Under the pieces are notes generated by a model. That model was not told where the DNA came from. It saw only the letters and a list, made by a program, of their open reading frames with translations, and did not search any database. From NCBI RefSeq assembly GCF_000383675.1, contig NZ_KB911820.1, positions 124,001-188,000 on the forward strand: a stretch of DNA of 64,000 nt, written 5' to 3'. This DNA is from Terracoccus sp. 273MFTsu3.1. GTDB taxonomy: Bacteria > Actinomycetota > Actinomycetes > Actinomycetales > Dermatophilaceae. Below, piece after piece: positions 33,297 through 46,014 of this stretch. The translations under genes and the position numbers were made by a program. Every line of letters starts with the position of its first letter. Within the stretch, counting starts at the first letter, position 1.

Positions 33297-33379
33297 TGCG
33301 CGAGGGGGGATTTGAACCCCCACGCCCTTTCGGACACTGGCACCTGAAGCCAGCGCGTCTGCCATTCCGCCACTCGCGC
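33297..33379 (-). tRNA. tRNA-Leu (anticodon CAG)
   Basis: Acceptor arms GCGCGAG and CTCGCGC pair fully. The anticodon stem CTGGC/GCCAG encloses loop TTCAGGT with CAG at the anticodon position. A long variable arm (TGTCCGAAAGGGCG) marks a class II tRNA. The T-arm is GGGGGTTCAAATCCCCC. CCA is not encoded. It reads CUG, the main Leu codon here. Its place near fhaA matches leuT in mycobacteria. Confidence 0.95.
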
Positions 33380-33548
33380 GTGACAAGCAGACAGTGTGCT
33401 GTATGAGGCCCGCTATCGCCAAACCGGCTCCCCGTCGGTCGCCGGCGACGGCTGATGGAACGCCCGATGGTGCTGCGACAGGTGGGGTGATCACACCACC
33501 GGACGCAGGATCATCGCGCAGGTCATGACGACGGTCCGGCGCAGGACG

Positions 33549-34373
33549 TCACGGCCGGTCGCGGGCGCCGCCGTGCGGCACCCCGAGGAGGTATGCCGCG
33601 TCGGCGAACCCGCCGCCGAGCACCCCGGGCGGGCGGCTCGGGTCGCGCTGCTCGACGCCCGCGGCATACGCCTCCGCGTCGTCCTGCGGGTCGAAGCCGA
33701 TCGCGAGACCGGGCGCCAGGTCGACCCGGCGCCGGGTGTTGCGCGAGACGCCCCAGACGACGTGGTGACCACCGGACGACGTCGTCAGCGTCGCGAGCAC
33801 GAGCCGCGCCATGTCGTCGGGGGAGAGCCACGACTGGAGCGAGCGCGGGCCGCCGGGGGCGTCGTCGAAGGTCATGATCCGGGCGCTGACGACCGTCATC
33901 GCGAAGCGGCCGGCATACAACCCGCCGAGCGCCTCGAGCGCCGCCTTGCTGACGCCGTAGTACGTGTCGGGCGCCGGCAGCGGCATCCCCTCGGCGGCAG
34001 CCGGCGAGTCCACCGGGACGTAGCCCGCCGCGTGCACCGAGCTCGCGAGCAGCATCCTCGTCACCCCCGCGCGCCGCGCCGCCTCGCACACGGCGTGCGT
34101 GCCGTCGATGTTGACGGCGAGGATGTCGGCCCAGGACCGCTCGTCGGAGTGCGCGCCGAGGTGGACGACGAGGTCGGCGCCGGCGAAGGCCGCCGCGTGG
34201 CCGTCGACGTCACGCAGGTCGCACTCCACGACCCGCTCCGTCGCGGCGTCGACGTCGCGGACGACGACCCCGACGCCGTCGCAGAGCACGAGCCGGTGGC
34301 CCGCTGCGCGCAGCCGTGGTCGCAGCGCCGTCGCGATGCGCCCGGCGGCTCCGGTCAGCGCGATGAGGGCCAC
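33549..34373 (-). CDS. NAD-dependent epimerase/dehydratase (extended SDR)
   Basis: The 274-residue product has the extended SDR NAD motif TGAAGRIATALRP near residue 7, VVHLGAHSDE near 70, and catalytic YYGVSK near 140 (Tyr-x-x-x-Lys). The pattern resembles uronate dehydrogenases and sugar epimerases; the substrate is unknown. An imperfect 20-bp palindrome centred on GTGATCAC at 33481-33500 lies after the stop and could be a terminator. Confidence 0.87.
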   Translation of the reverse strand: MALIALTGAAGRIATALRPRLRAAGHRLVLCDGVGVVVRDVDAATERVVECDLRDVDGHAAAFAGADLVVHLGAHSDERSWADILAVNIDGTHAVCEAARRAGVTRMLLASSVHAAGYVPVDSPAAAEGMPLPAPDTYYGVSKAALEALGGLYAGRFAMTVVSARIMTFDDAPGGPRSLQSWLSPDDMARLVLATLTTSSGGHHVVWGVSRNTRRRVDLAPGLAIGFDPQDDAEAYAAGVEQRDPSRPPGVLGGGFADAAYLLGVPHGGARDRP

Positions 34374-34404
34374 GTCAGCAGCCTCCCCGACCTGGCCGCA
34401 AGCG

Positions 34405-36000
34405 TCAGAGACCGTCGACGACGACGGCAGCCATCTCCATGCACGACTGGTGCGTCTTGGGGCTGATCTTCAGCGGGTCGAGGTGCAGGCCCGGCGCGAG
34501 CATCGGGTCGTAGGGGATGTCGACGACCGCGCGCACCCACTGCTCGAAGTGCTCGCGGGTGTGGACGCCGGCGCCGACGTCGTTGCCCTTGGCGGACGTG
34601 TGCGAGATGACGCAGACGGCGTTGCGCACGAGGTCGCCCCGGCCCATCGCGACGAGCGCGTCGAGGTTCTTGGCCGCGACGACCGACGTGTCGTCCTTGA
34701 GCGAGGTCGCGAAGACGAGCATGTCCGCGCGGGCAGCGGCTGCGAGCCAGTTCGGCGACAGACGGTTGTTGCCGGTGTCGACGACGATCATCCGGTAGAA
34801 GCGCGAGAGCTGCGTGTGGAGGTTCTCGAACTCCGACTCACCGATGATGCGCATCGCCTCGTCGTCGTCGGCCGAGGCCAGCACGTCGAAGCTCAGGCCC
34901 CGCTGCTCGCGCACCCAGTGCTCGAGCTCGGACGTGCCGGCGTTGGGGTCGTTGGCGATCGTCGGCAGGGCGCCGAGCAGGTCGACGACCGTGCGGTGGT
35001 GGCTCTGCGACGGCGCGCGCATGCCGAGGGTGCCCTCGGTCTCGTTGTTGTCCCACGCGAGCACCGAGCCCGAGCGGTAGCGGCCGAGGTAGCTCGCGAG
35101 CATCAGCGTGACGAGGGTCTTGCCGCCGCCACCCTTGGTGTTGATGACCATGATCGTCTTGCGGCCGTTGAGGGGCCGGGCGATGCGGTCGATGCGGTCG
35201 CGCTCGAGCATCTCCTTGACGCTCGGGCCGAGGCCGAACGCCTTGCGCAGGCCGGAGTTGGCCTTGACCTTCTGGCGCTCACCCTTCGACCGGGCCGTGA
35301 TGAGGTCCTCGGCGCTCGGGCGGTCGGAGTTGCCGGTCCGCGGAGCGGGGGTCAGGTCGTAGGACGGGTCCGCGGGGGTCTCGACGTCGTGGCCGAGCTC
35401 GGCGGCCGCGGCGGCCACGTCGGGGTCGACGGCCGGCCGGGCGGCATACGCCTGCTGGGCCGCGGTGTGGTCGGTCGACGCCGCAGCCGAGGGGCCGGGC
35501 ACCGTGCCCGCCGCGTAGTCGGCGAGGCTCGCTCCGGCGGGGGTCCACCCGGTGTACGTCTCCTCCGGCTCGTCGCTGCTCACAGCGGGCCACTCGGCGG
35601 TGCCGGGGTCGGAGGGCTGCCAGTCGGTCCACGAGTTCGTCGCCCCGGAGGAGCCGGACGTGTCTGCGTGGTCCTGGGTCGAGCCGTTCTGGGCGTGGCC
35701 GTTGAGATCGGAGGCGGCGCCGGCAGCGCTCTCACTGCCGTACTCATAGGACGCGGTCCAGTCGTCGGACGCGGATCCAGCGTCGCCCGGGGCGACGGTC
35801 GGGATGGCACTGGTGTCGCCGGACTGCCAGGAGGTGTCCTCCCAGGTCGAGCTCCACGGGTCGGCCGGCGCCTCGTCGGGCTGGGGCGCGCCGGTGGTCG
35901 CCGTCGGGATGGGAAGGGCGAAACCACCCGGGATGGAGTTGTTCGCCGAGAAGCCGGGGATGCCCTGGCTCTCGGTGTTTCCGGTCTCGTCCTTGCTCAT
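34405..36000 (-). CDS. ParA/MinD-like ATPase with long disordered N-terminus
   Basis: The 531-residue product has about 240 residues rich in Ser, Thr, Asp, Pro and Trp with no fold visible, then a basic linker (KGERQKVKANSGLRKAFGLG) and an SIMIBI ATPase domain with Walker A KGGGGKT at 289-295, an Asp in LAWDNNETEGT, and IVVDTGNN. The architecture recalls EspI-type ATPases of type VII secretion, which pair a disordered arm with a ParA-like domain, but no ESX genes are present. It is divergent from fhaA and may act in polar growth or protein positioning. This is inference. Confidence 0.8.
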   Translation of the reverse strand: MSKDETGNTESQGIPGFSANNSIPGGFALPIPTATTGAPQPDEAPADPWSSTWEDTSWQSGDTSAIPTVAPGDAGSASDDWTASYEYGSESAAGAASDLNGHAQNGSTQDHADTSGSSGATNSWTDWQPSDPGTAEWPAVSSDEPEETYTGWTPAGASLADYAAGTVPGPSAAASTDHTAAQQAYAARPAVDPDVAAAAAELGHDVETPADPSYDLTPAPRTGNSDRPSAEDLITARSKGERQKVKANSGLRKAFGLGPSVKEMLERDRIDRIARPLNGRKTIMVINTKGGGGKTLVTLMLASYLGRYRSGSVLAWDNNETEGTLGMRAPSQSHHRTVVDLLGALPTIANDPNAGTSELEHWVREQRGLSFDVLASADDDEAMRIIGESEFENLHTQLSRFYRMIVVDTGNNRLSPNWLAAAARADMLVFATSLKDDTSVVAAKNLDALVAMGRGDLVRNAVCVISHTSAKGNDVGAGVHTREHFEQWVRAVVDIPYDPMLAPGLHLDPLKISPKTHQSCMEMAAVVVDGL

Positions 36001-36174
36001 CGAGCGCTCCTTGCTGGCCTAACCACGTGCGGGACCCCGCCGCGGGACCCCGTGTGATCGTCCCATGCTTCCGTCGCACATCAAACCCGCCGACCGGGGC
36101 CTACGGGGCCGAAACGGACGTTTCACGCAGCCCCGTGCCGACTGTCGGTTGGGGGCTCGGGGTGCTGACCCGGT

Positions 36175-36180
36175 TACGAT
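36175..36180 (+). promoter_or_regulatory. Likely -10 element of the fhaA-pknB operon
   Basis: TACGAT fits the actinobacterial TANNNT -10 consensus and lies about 43 bases upstream of the fhaA GTG. A TTGGGG about 20 bases further upstream is a poor -35. Transcription would start near 36187. Confidence 0.4.
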
Positions 36181-36222
36181 GAAGCGCCCGACAGGAGCGC
36201 TCACCAAGGAGGAGGAGACGGC

Positions 36223-37008
36223 GTGGGAATCATCAACCGTGTCGAGCACGGTCTCGCCAAGGCTGTCCACGGTGCCTTCGCCAAGGCGTTCAAGTCCGAG
36301 GTGCAGCCCGTCGAGATCGCCTCGGCCATCCGCCGCGCCATGGACGACCGGGCGGCGCTGCTCGGCCACGGCCGGGCCATGGTGCCCAACCTCTACACGA
36401 TCGAGCTGAGCCAGACCGACTACGAGCGGCTCGGCGACTACGAGGACGACCTGTCCGACGACCTCGTCGCCGCGGCCCAGGAGCACGCCGACTCGCAGGG
36501 CTACCAGCCCGGCGGCCCCCTCGAGGTCGCGCTCGTCGAGGGCGAGGGGCTCGAGACCGGCGTCTTCCGCGTGCGTCCCGCCACCGCCAAGCAGGCCGCG
36601 CGCGAGTCCGCCGGCCGCGAGCCGGCGCCCGTCGCGCCGCGGCCGCAGACCACGAACGGCACGGCCATCGACGAGGCCCCGGTGCACCGTCCGGCACCCC
36701 GCTCCAACCCGTCCGCCCGTCCGTGGCTCGACATCGGCGGAGACCGCTACCCCCTCCTCGGCAGCCTCACGACGCTCGGCCGCGACGAGACCGCCGACAT
36801 CGTCATCGACGACCCCGGGGTCTCCCGCCGCCACAGCGAGATCCGCGTGACGACCGACGGCCCGCACCTCGTGACCTCGATCCGCGACCTCAACTCCACC
36901 AACGGCACCTTCGTCAACGGCGAGCGCGTCTCGAGCCAGCGGCTCCAGGACGGCGACCGCCTGACGATCGGCCGGACGTCCGCGACCTTCCGCGCCGGAC
37001 GCCGGTGA
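36223..37008 (+). CDS. fhaA: FhaA: DUF3662 and FHA domain protein
   Basis: The 261-residue product starts with GTG after a strong GGAGGAG. Residues 1-115 are the DUF3662 domain (RVEHGLAKAVHGAFAKAFKS, then VQPVEIASAIRRAMDD), followed by a Pro/Ala linker and an FHA domain (about 167-258) with GRDETADIVI, SRRHSEI and LNSTNGTFVNG, which bind phosphothreonine. In mycobacteria FhaA binds phosphorylated MurJ (MviN) and controls peptidoglycan synthesis. It is the first gene of the origin-proximal division operon. Confidence 0.94.
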   Translation: MGIINRVEHGLAKAVHGAFAKAFKSEVQPVEIASAIRRAMDDRAALLGHGRAMVPNLYTIELSQTDYERLGDYEDDLSDDLVAAAQEHADSQGYQPGGPLEVALVEGEGLETGVFRVRPATAKQAARESAGREPAPVAPRPQTTNGTAIDEAPVHRPAPRSNPSARPWLDIGGDRYPLLGSLTTLGRDETADIVIDDPGVSRRHSEIRVTTDGPHLVTSIRDLNSTNGTFVNGERVSSQRLQDGDRLTIGRTSATFRAGRR

Positions 37009-37057
37009 GCGCGATGACCCCCTTGGACGGCCCTCCGGTGATGACATCTGGTGACGC

Positions 37058-37630
37058 ATGAGTGAACTCACCCTGACCCTGCTGCGGCTGGGTCTGCTCG
37101 CGCTGCTGTGGATCTTCATCTTCAGCGTCGTCGGCGTCCTGCGCACCGACATCTACGGCACGGCGGTGAGCCGTCGCGGGCAGCGCAAGGCGCTCAAGCA
37201 GGCCGCGAAGCAGGACCGCCAGCCCGCACCCAGGCGTACGCCTTCCCCCGCGGCCGTCGGTGCCGGCGCGGCGGGTGCCGCCGCCGTCACCTCCGAGGCG
37301 CCTGCCCGCAAGGGGCGCCGCGGCAAGGGCAGCCCGACGACGCTCGTCGTCACCGAGGGCCCCCTGACCGGCACGTCGCTGCCGCTGCGCAGCGGCGGCA
37401 TCCTCATCGGGCGCAACCCCGAGTGCGCCCTCGTCCTCGACGACGACTACGCCTCCGGCCGCCACTGCCGCATCCAGCCCGACCCGTCCGGCCGTGACGG
37501 CTGGGTCGTCGAGGACCTCGGCTCGACCAACGGCACCTTCATCGGACGCGACCGGCTGACCGGGGTGCGACCCGTCGAGATCGGCACCACCTTGCGGATC
37601 GGCAAGACCGTCCTCGAACTGCGAGGCTGA
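37058..37630 (+). CDS. fhaB: FhaB: membrane-anchored FHA domain protein
   Basis: The 190-residue product has an N-terminal membrane helix (residues about 5-28), a basic and Ala/Pro linker, and a C-terminal FHA domain with GRNPECALVL, SGRHCRI and LGSTNGTFIG. In relatives (FhaB/FipA) it links PknA/PknB phosphorylation to FtsZ and the septum. It follows fhaA by 49 bases and precedes pstP by four. Confidence 0.92.
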   Translation: MSELTLTLLRLGLLALLWIFIFSVVGVLRTDIYGTAVSRRGQRKALKQAAKQDRQPAPRRTPSPAAVGAGAAGAAAVTSEAPARKGRRGKGSPTTLVVTEGPLTGTSLPLRSGGILIGRNPECALVLDDDYASGRHCRIQPDPSGRDGWVVEDLGSTNGTFIGRDRLTGVRPVEIGTTLRIGKTVLELRG

Positions 37631-37634
37631 CCGG

Positions 37635-39076
<1,442 letters not shown>

Positions 39077-39080
<4 letters not shown>

Positions 39081-40474
39081 CGACGACCGTCGAGCCCCTC
39101 ACCCCGCGGACGCGTCGCGGCGCCGAGCTGCTGCTCCTGATCCTCGCGATCGGCATCGTGCTGCTCGCCTGGGTCACGACCGACCTCAACCGCAACGGCA
39201 CGGTGCCGGCCAACATCATCCCGATCGCCGGCGGCTTCACCGCCCTCGTGCTCGCGGTCCACCTCGTGCTCCGCTGGAAGGCGGCCTACGCCGACCCGGT
39301 GCTCCTGCCGATCACGACGGTGCTCAACGGGCTCGGGCTCGTCATGATCCACCGCCTCGACCTCGCCCGCGGCAAGCTCGGCACCGACGGCGACGCCTAC
39401 CGCCAGATCATCTGGACGACGCTCGCCGTGGCTCTAGCGGTGGCCGTCCTCTTCGTGCTGCGCGACCACCGCCTGCTCCGCCGCTACACCTACGTGACGA
39501 TGGCCGTCGGCTTCGTGCTGCTCCTGCTGCCGCTCGTCCCGGGCATCGGCCGCACCATCAACGGCTCGCAGATCTGGATCTCGATCGGCCCGCTCAACTT
39601 CCAGCCCGGCGAGTTCGCCAAGATCGCCCTCGCGATCTTCTTCGCCGGCTACCTCGTGCAGACCCGCGACGTGCTCTCCCTCGCCGGGAAGAAGGTCCTC
39701 GGCTTCACCTTCCCGCGCGGACGCGACCTCGGCCCGATCCTCGTCGCGTGGGTGCTCGCGCTGCTCGTCCTCGTCTTCCAGAAGGACCTCGGTTCGGCGT
39801 TGCTCTTCTTCGGGCTCTTCGTCGCGATGCTCTACGTCGCCACCGAGCGCGTCTCGTGGATCGCCATCGGCCTGATGCTCTTCGCCGCGGCCGTCGCCTT
39901 CGCCCTGTCGGCCTTCACGCACTTCCAGAAGCGCGTCGACCTGTGGCTCGACCCGTTCTCGTCCGACAACCTCGAGCGGTCCAACCAGCTGGCCAACGGC
40001 CTGTGGGGCATGGCCTCCGGTGGTCTCACCGGCACCGGGCTCGGCGCGGGTCGGCCCTACCTGACGTCCTTCGCCGAGAGCGACTTCATCTTCCCGAGCC
40101 TCGGGGAGGAGCTCGGCCTCTTCGGGTCCGTCGCGATCATCGTGCTCTACCTCATCTTCTGCGAGCGCGGCATCCGGACGGCCCTCGGCGTGCGCGATGG
40201 CTTCGGCAAGCTGCTCGCCATCGGCCTGGCGTTCTCCGTCGCCTTCCAGCTCTTCATCGTCATCGGCGGCGTCACGCGGGTCATCCCGCTGACCGGCCTC
40301 ACGACGCCCTTCATGTCGCTCGGTGGCTCGTCCCTGCTCGCGAACTGGGTGATCATGGCGCTGCTGCTGCGCATCTCCGACCAGGCCCGCCGGCCGATGC
40401 CCGAGATCCCGGTGGGTGTCGCCGCCGACGAGCCGGCCCCGGCCGAGGTGACCCAGGTGGTGAGGCTGACGTGA
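39077..40474 (+). CDS. rodA: RodA-type SEDS glycosyltransferase
   Basis: The 465-residue product has about ten membrane helices and SEDS motifs: NGSQIWISIGPLNFQPGEFAK near residue 165, VFQKDLGSALLFFGLF, the NQLANGLWGMASGG segment, and the C-terminal TPFMSLGGSSLLANW. It polymerises lipid II, working with the class B PBP encoded next. By position it corresponds to mycobacterial rodA, not to the ftsW of the division cluster. Its stop overlaps pbpA as GTGA. Confidence 0.93.
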
Positions 40475-41931
40475 ACACCCCCATCCGCCGCCTGTCCGTG
40501 GTCATCGCCGCGCTCTTCACCGCCCTGCTCGTCGCAGCGACGATGGTGCAGTTCACGCAGGCGAAGACGCTCAACGCCATGGCGTCCAACAAGCGCACCC
40601 TGCTCGACAGCTACTCCCGCGAGCGCGGCGCGATCATCGTCGGCGGCCAGGCCGTCGCGAAGTCGGTGCCCGTCCAGGACCAGTACCGCTTCCTGCGCAC
40701 CTACCCCCAGGACGAGCTGTACGCCCAGATGACCGGCTTCTACTCGTATGCCGTCGGCGCGCCCTACGGTCTCGAGCACGCCTCCGACGACCTGCTCTCG
40801 GGCGATGCCGACACCCTCTTCGTGCGTCGGGTCACCGACCTCATCACGGGTCGCAAGACGTCCGGCGCCACGATCGAGCTGACGATCGACCCCAAGGCGC
40901 AGGCGGCGGCCGACAAGGCCCTCGGGGACAACAAGGGCGCCGTCGTGGCCCTCGACCCGAAGACCGGGGCGATCCTCGCGATGGTGAGCCACCCGTCCTA
41001 CGACCCCAACCCGCTCTCGAGCCACGACCTCACCAAGGCCTCCAAGGCCTGGCAGACGCTGTCCAACGACAAGGACAAGGCCTACCTCAACCGGACCATC
41101 AACGGCGTCTACCCGCCCGGGTCGACCTTCAAGGTCATCACGGCGGCCGCCGCGCTCGAGAACGGCGTCGTCAGCGACGAGAACTCCTCGGTGCCCGGAC
41201 CGGCCGAGCTCGACCTGCCGTTGACGAGCACCCCGCTGCCCAACGAGGACGGCCGCGCCTGCGGTCCCAACGACAAGACGACGCTCATCCACGCGCTCGA
41301 GATCTCGTGCAACACGACGTTCGGCTCGCTCGGGCTCGAGCTCGGTGGCGAGAAGATCCGCGCCCAGGCCGCCAAGTTCGGCTTCGGTGACGCGCTCCAG
41401 ATCCCGATGCGCGTCTCGGTGAGCTCGGTCCCGGCCGACCTCAACGCCCCGCAGGCCGCGCAGGCCGCGATCGGGCAGTACGACGTGCGCACGACGCCGC
41501 TCCAGATGGCCATGGTCGCGGCGGGCATCGCCAACCAGGGCCGGGTCATGACGCCCTACCTCATCGACTCGGTCCGCAGTGCCAACCTCGACATCATCGA
41601 GTCGACGCCCGACCCGGTCGAGCTGTCGCAGGCGACCTCCGAGCAGACCGCCTCGACGCTGACCAAGATGATGGTGTCGGTCGTCGACCACGGCAGCGGC
41701 GCCCGGGCCCAGATCGACGGCGTCGAGGTCGCCGGCAAGACCGGCACCGCGCAGCACGAGCGCGGCAAGCCCCCGCACGCGTGGTTCATCTCGTTCGCGC
41801 CGGCCACCGACGCCAAGATCGCCGTCGCGGTCGTCGTCGAGGACGGCGGCGTCACGGGCAGCGAGATCGGCGGTGGCCGCGTCGCCGCCCCGATCGCCCG
41901 TCAGGTCATGGAGGCGGTGCTCGGCCGATGA
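40471..41931 (+). CDS. pbpA: PbpA: class B penicillin-binding protein
   Basis: The 486-residue product has an N-terminal membrane anchor (about residues 8-28) and a transpeptidase domain with active-site Ser218 in STFK, Ser279-Cys-Asn and KTGTA near residue 430. It crosslinks peptidoglycan with RodA. GTG 40471 overlaps the rodA stop. The ATGA overlap with pknA keeps the enzyme coupled to the kinases that regulate it. Its size is normal for PbpA. Confidence 0.94.
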   Translation: MNTPIRRLSVVIAALFTALLVAATMVQFTQAKTLNAMASNKRTLLDSYSRERGAIIVGGQAVAKSVPVQDQYRFLRTYPQDELYAQMTGFYSYAVGAPYGLEHASDDLLSGDADTLFVRRVTDLITGRKTSGATIELTIDPKAQAAADKALGDNKGAVVALDPKTGAILAMVSHPSYDPNPLSSHDLTKASKAWQTLSNDKDKAYLNRTINGVYPPGSTFKVITAAAALENGVVSDENSSVPGPAELDLPLTSTPLPNEDGRACGPNDKTTLIHALEISCNTTFGSLGLELGGEKIRAQAAKFGFGDALQIPMRVSVSSVPADLNAPQAAQAAIGQYDVRTTPLQMAMVAAGIANQGRVMTPYLIDSVRSANLDIIESTPDPVELSQATSEQTASTLTKMMVSVVDHGSGARAQIDGVEVAGKTGTAQHERGKPPHAWFISFAPATDAKIAVAVVVEDGGVTGSEIGGGRVAAPIARQVMEAVLGR

Positions 41932-43313
41932 CCCTCTCGACCGGCGCGACCCTCGGTGGGCGCTACACCCTCGGCACGGCCATCGCGTCGGGCGGGATGG
42001 GTGACGTCTGGGAGGCCACCGACGAGGTGCTCCAGCGGCCCGTCGCCGTCAAGGTCATGCGCCCGCAGGGTCCTGAGGACGACGCGTTCCTCGAGCGCTT
42101 CCGCGACGAGGCCAGGGGCAGTGCCTCGCTCCACCACCCCAACATCGCGTCCGTCTTCGACTACGGCGAGGAGGGCGGCACGGCATACCTCGTCATGGAG
42201 CTCGTGCCCGGACGCACGCTCGGCGAGATCATCCGCGAGAGCGACGGTGGTATGCCAGCCGAGGAGGTGCGCTCGCTGCTCGGCCAGGCGGCCCTGGCCC
42301 TGTCGGCGGCCCACGAGGCCGGTGTCGTGCACCGCGACGTCAAGCCCGCCAACATCATCGTCACGCCCGAGGGCCAGGCCAAGCTCACCGACTTCGGGAT
42401 CGCCCGGGTCGGCGACGGGTCGGGGCACACCATCACCGGCGAGGTGCTGGGCACCCCCGACTACATCAGCCCGGAGCAGGCCCTCGGCGAGCCGGCGACG
42501 GCCTCGAGCGACATCTACTCCCTCGGCGTCGTGGCGCACGAGATGATCACCGGCCGCAAGCCGTTCGACATGGGCACGCCCGTGGCGACGGCCATCGCGC
42601 AGGTCAACGACCCGCCGCCCGAGCTGCCCTCGACGGTGCCTCTCGACCTGCGGGAGGTCGTCGACGCGTGCCTCGCCAAGTCGGCGTCCGACCGCCCGGC
42701 CGACGCTCGTGCGGTGGCCGAGGCCGCCGGGGTGCCGCTCGGGTCCCTGCCCGGGGTCACGCCGCCCCCCGCAGCGGCCGACGCCACGAGGGTCCTCCCC
42801 GCCGCCGACCCGACCCGCGCGCTGGCCGGGACCCCGGCCGCCGGAGCCGGCAGAGCAGGTGCCGCTGCGGCCGGACTCGTCTCTGCCGCACGGGAGCTCG
42901 TCGGTGCCGACCGTCGCGGTGGGTCCGTCCGCCCAACCGCGCGGCCGTCCGCACGCCGCACGGACACCGACACGGAGCCCTCGGCGGGACGTCGCTGGGC
43001 CTGGCTGGCCGTCCCGGCCGTCGCCCTCGTGGCGTGGGGCGCCTTCGCGCTCGGCAGCGTCATGAGCGGCGGCTCCGCGAGCCCCGCTGCCCGACCGACG
43101 TCCCCGGCGACCACGACCCCGGCCACACCGGCGGCCCCGACGCCGACCGCAAGCGCCTCCCGGGCGACCACGACGGCCTCGACGGCCTCGACGGCCCGAA
43201 CGGCCACGCCGACCCGCGCAGCGACCAAGGCCACCGCCGCCACGAAGCAGACGAGCACCAAGCCGCAGCCCGCCCATGCCGGCAAGGGCAAGGGAAAGGG
43301 CAAGGCGAAGTGA
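41928..43313 (+). CDS. pknA: PknA: membrane Ser/Thr kinase
   Basis: The 461-residue product has a Hanks kinase domain (Lys42 in AVKVMR; catalytic Asp137 in HRDVKPAN; GTPDYISPEQAL), one membrane helix near residues 346-366 (AWLAVPAVALVAWGAFALG), and a Thr/Ala/Lys-rich outer tail with no PASTA domain. PknA controls cell shape and division. It overlaps pbpA and is followed one base later by pknB. Confidence 0.94.
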   Translation: MTLSTGATLGGRYTLGTAIASGGMGDVWEATDEVLQRPVAVKVMRPQGPEDDAFLERFRDEARGSASLHHPNIASVFDYGEEGGTAYLVMELVPGRTLGEIIRESDGGMPAEEVRSLLGQAALALSAAHEAGVVHRDVKPANIIVTPEGQAKLTDFGIARVGDGSGHTITGEVLGTPDYISPEQALGEPATASSDIYSLGVVAHEMITGRKPFDMGTPVATAIAQVNDPPPELPSTVPLDLREVVDACLAKSASDRPADARAVAEAAGVPLGSLPGVTPPPAAADATRVLPAADPTRALAGTPAAGAGRAGAAAAGLVSAARELVGADRRGGSVRPTARPSARRTDTDTEPSAGRRWAWLAVPAVALVAWGAFALGSVMSGGSASPAARPTSPATTTPATPAAPTPTASASRATTTASTASTARTATPTRAATKATAATKQTSTKPQPAHAGKGKGKGKAK

Positions 43314-43314
43314 C

Positions 43315-45252
<1,938 letters not shown>

Positions 45253-45274
45253 CGGTCAGCACCCGGCACACGAC

Positions 45275-45312
45275 GACGAAGGGCCCCTCCCGAGCGGGAG
45301 GGGCCCTTCGTC
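45275..45312. terminator. Bidirectional 18-bp-stem terminator
   Basis: GACGAAGGGCCCCTCCCG pairs perfectly with CGGGAGGGGCCCTTCGTC across two bases. It lies between the convergent ends of pknB (45252) and trpG (45346), and a GTATGCCG octamer follows at 45324. Confidence 0.9.
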
Positions 45313-45345
45313 ACACCTGGGGCGTATGCCGTGTCGACCGTCGCG

Positions 45346-45984
45346 TCAGACGGCGGCGGTCACGAGAGGGCTGAGCCCCACCGAGCGCTGGACGGCCCCG
45401 GTGTCGCCGCAGAGCGCGAGGAAGTTGGCGAGCATCCGGTGGCCGCCCTCGGTCAGAACGCTCTCGGGGTGGAACTGCACCCCGTGCAGCGGCAGGTCGC
45501 GGTGGCGCACCGCCATGACGAGGCCAGACTCGGTGCTGCCGGTGGCGACGAGCTCGTCGGGCAGGGTCGCGGGGTCGATCGTCAACGAGTGGTAGCGGGT
45601 CGCGGTGAAGGGGCTCGGCAGGCCCTCGAGCACGCCGGTGCCGTCGTGGTGCACGAGCGAGGTCTTGCCGTGGAGCAGCTCCGGCGCCCGCCCGACGACC
45701 GCACCGGCGACGACGCCGAGCGCCTGGTGACCCAGGCACACGCCGAACATCGGCTTCGCGATGCGGGCGCACTCGCGGATGATGTCCATCGACACCCCGG
45801 CGTCCTCGGGAGTGCCCGGGCCGGGCGAGACGAGCACGCCGTCGTAGGCCGCGGCGTCCCTCGCCGGCACGGCGTCGTTGCGCACGACCGTGCACTCGGC
45901 ACCGAGCTGCTCGAGGTAGCCGACGATCGTGTAGACGAAGCTGTCGTAGTTGTCGACGACGAGGATGCGGGTGGGGCTGGTCAT
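45346..45984 (-). CDS. trpG: Glutamine amidotransferase of anthranilate/aminodeoxychorismate synthase
   Basis: The 212-residue class I amidotransferase has the oxyanion motif SPGPGTPEDAG, nucleophile Cys83 in GVCLGHQ, and His172 and Glu174 in QFHPES. It releases ammonia from glutamine for chorismate aminases. In actinobacteria the origin-proximal copy probably serves both tryptophan and folate synthesis. It is transcribed with the DUF881 gene 30 bases upstream. Confidence 0.92.
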   Translation of the reverse strand: MTSPTRILVVDNYDSFVYTIVGYLEQLGAECTVVRNDAVPARDAAAYDGVLVSPGPGTPEDAGVSMDIIRECARIAKPMFGVCLGHQALGVVAGAVVGRAPELLHGKTSLVHHDGTGVLEGLPSPFTATRYHSLTIDPATLPDELVATGSTESGLVMAVRHRDLPLHGVQFHPESVLTEGGHRMLANFLALCGDTGAVQRSVGLSPLVTAAV

Positions 45985-46014
45985 GCGGGGCCTCAGAGGG
46001 GTGGTGGGGCGCGC

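Noticed and set aside
33116-33310. A full genomic island bounded by the duplicated tRNA-Leu end
   Set aside because: The direct copies are only 140 bp apart and nothing resembling an integrase lies between them.
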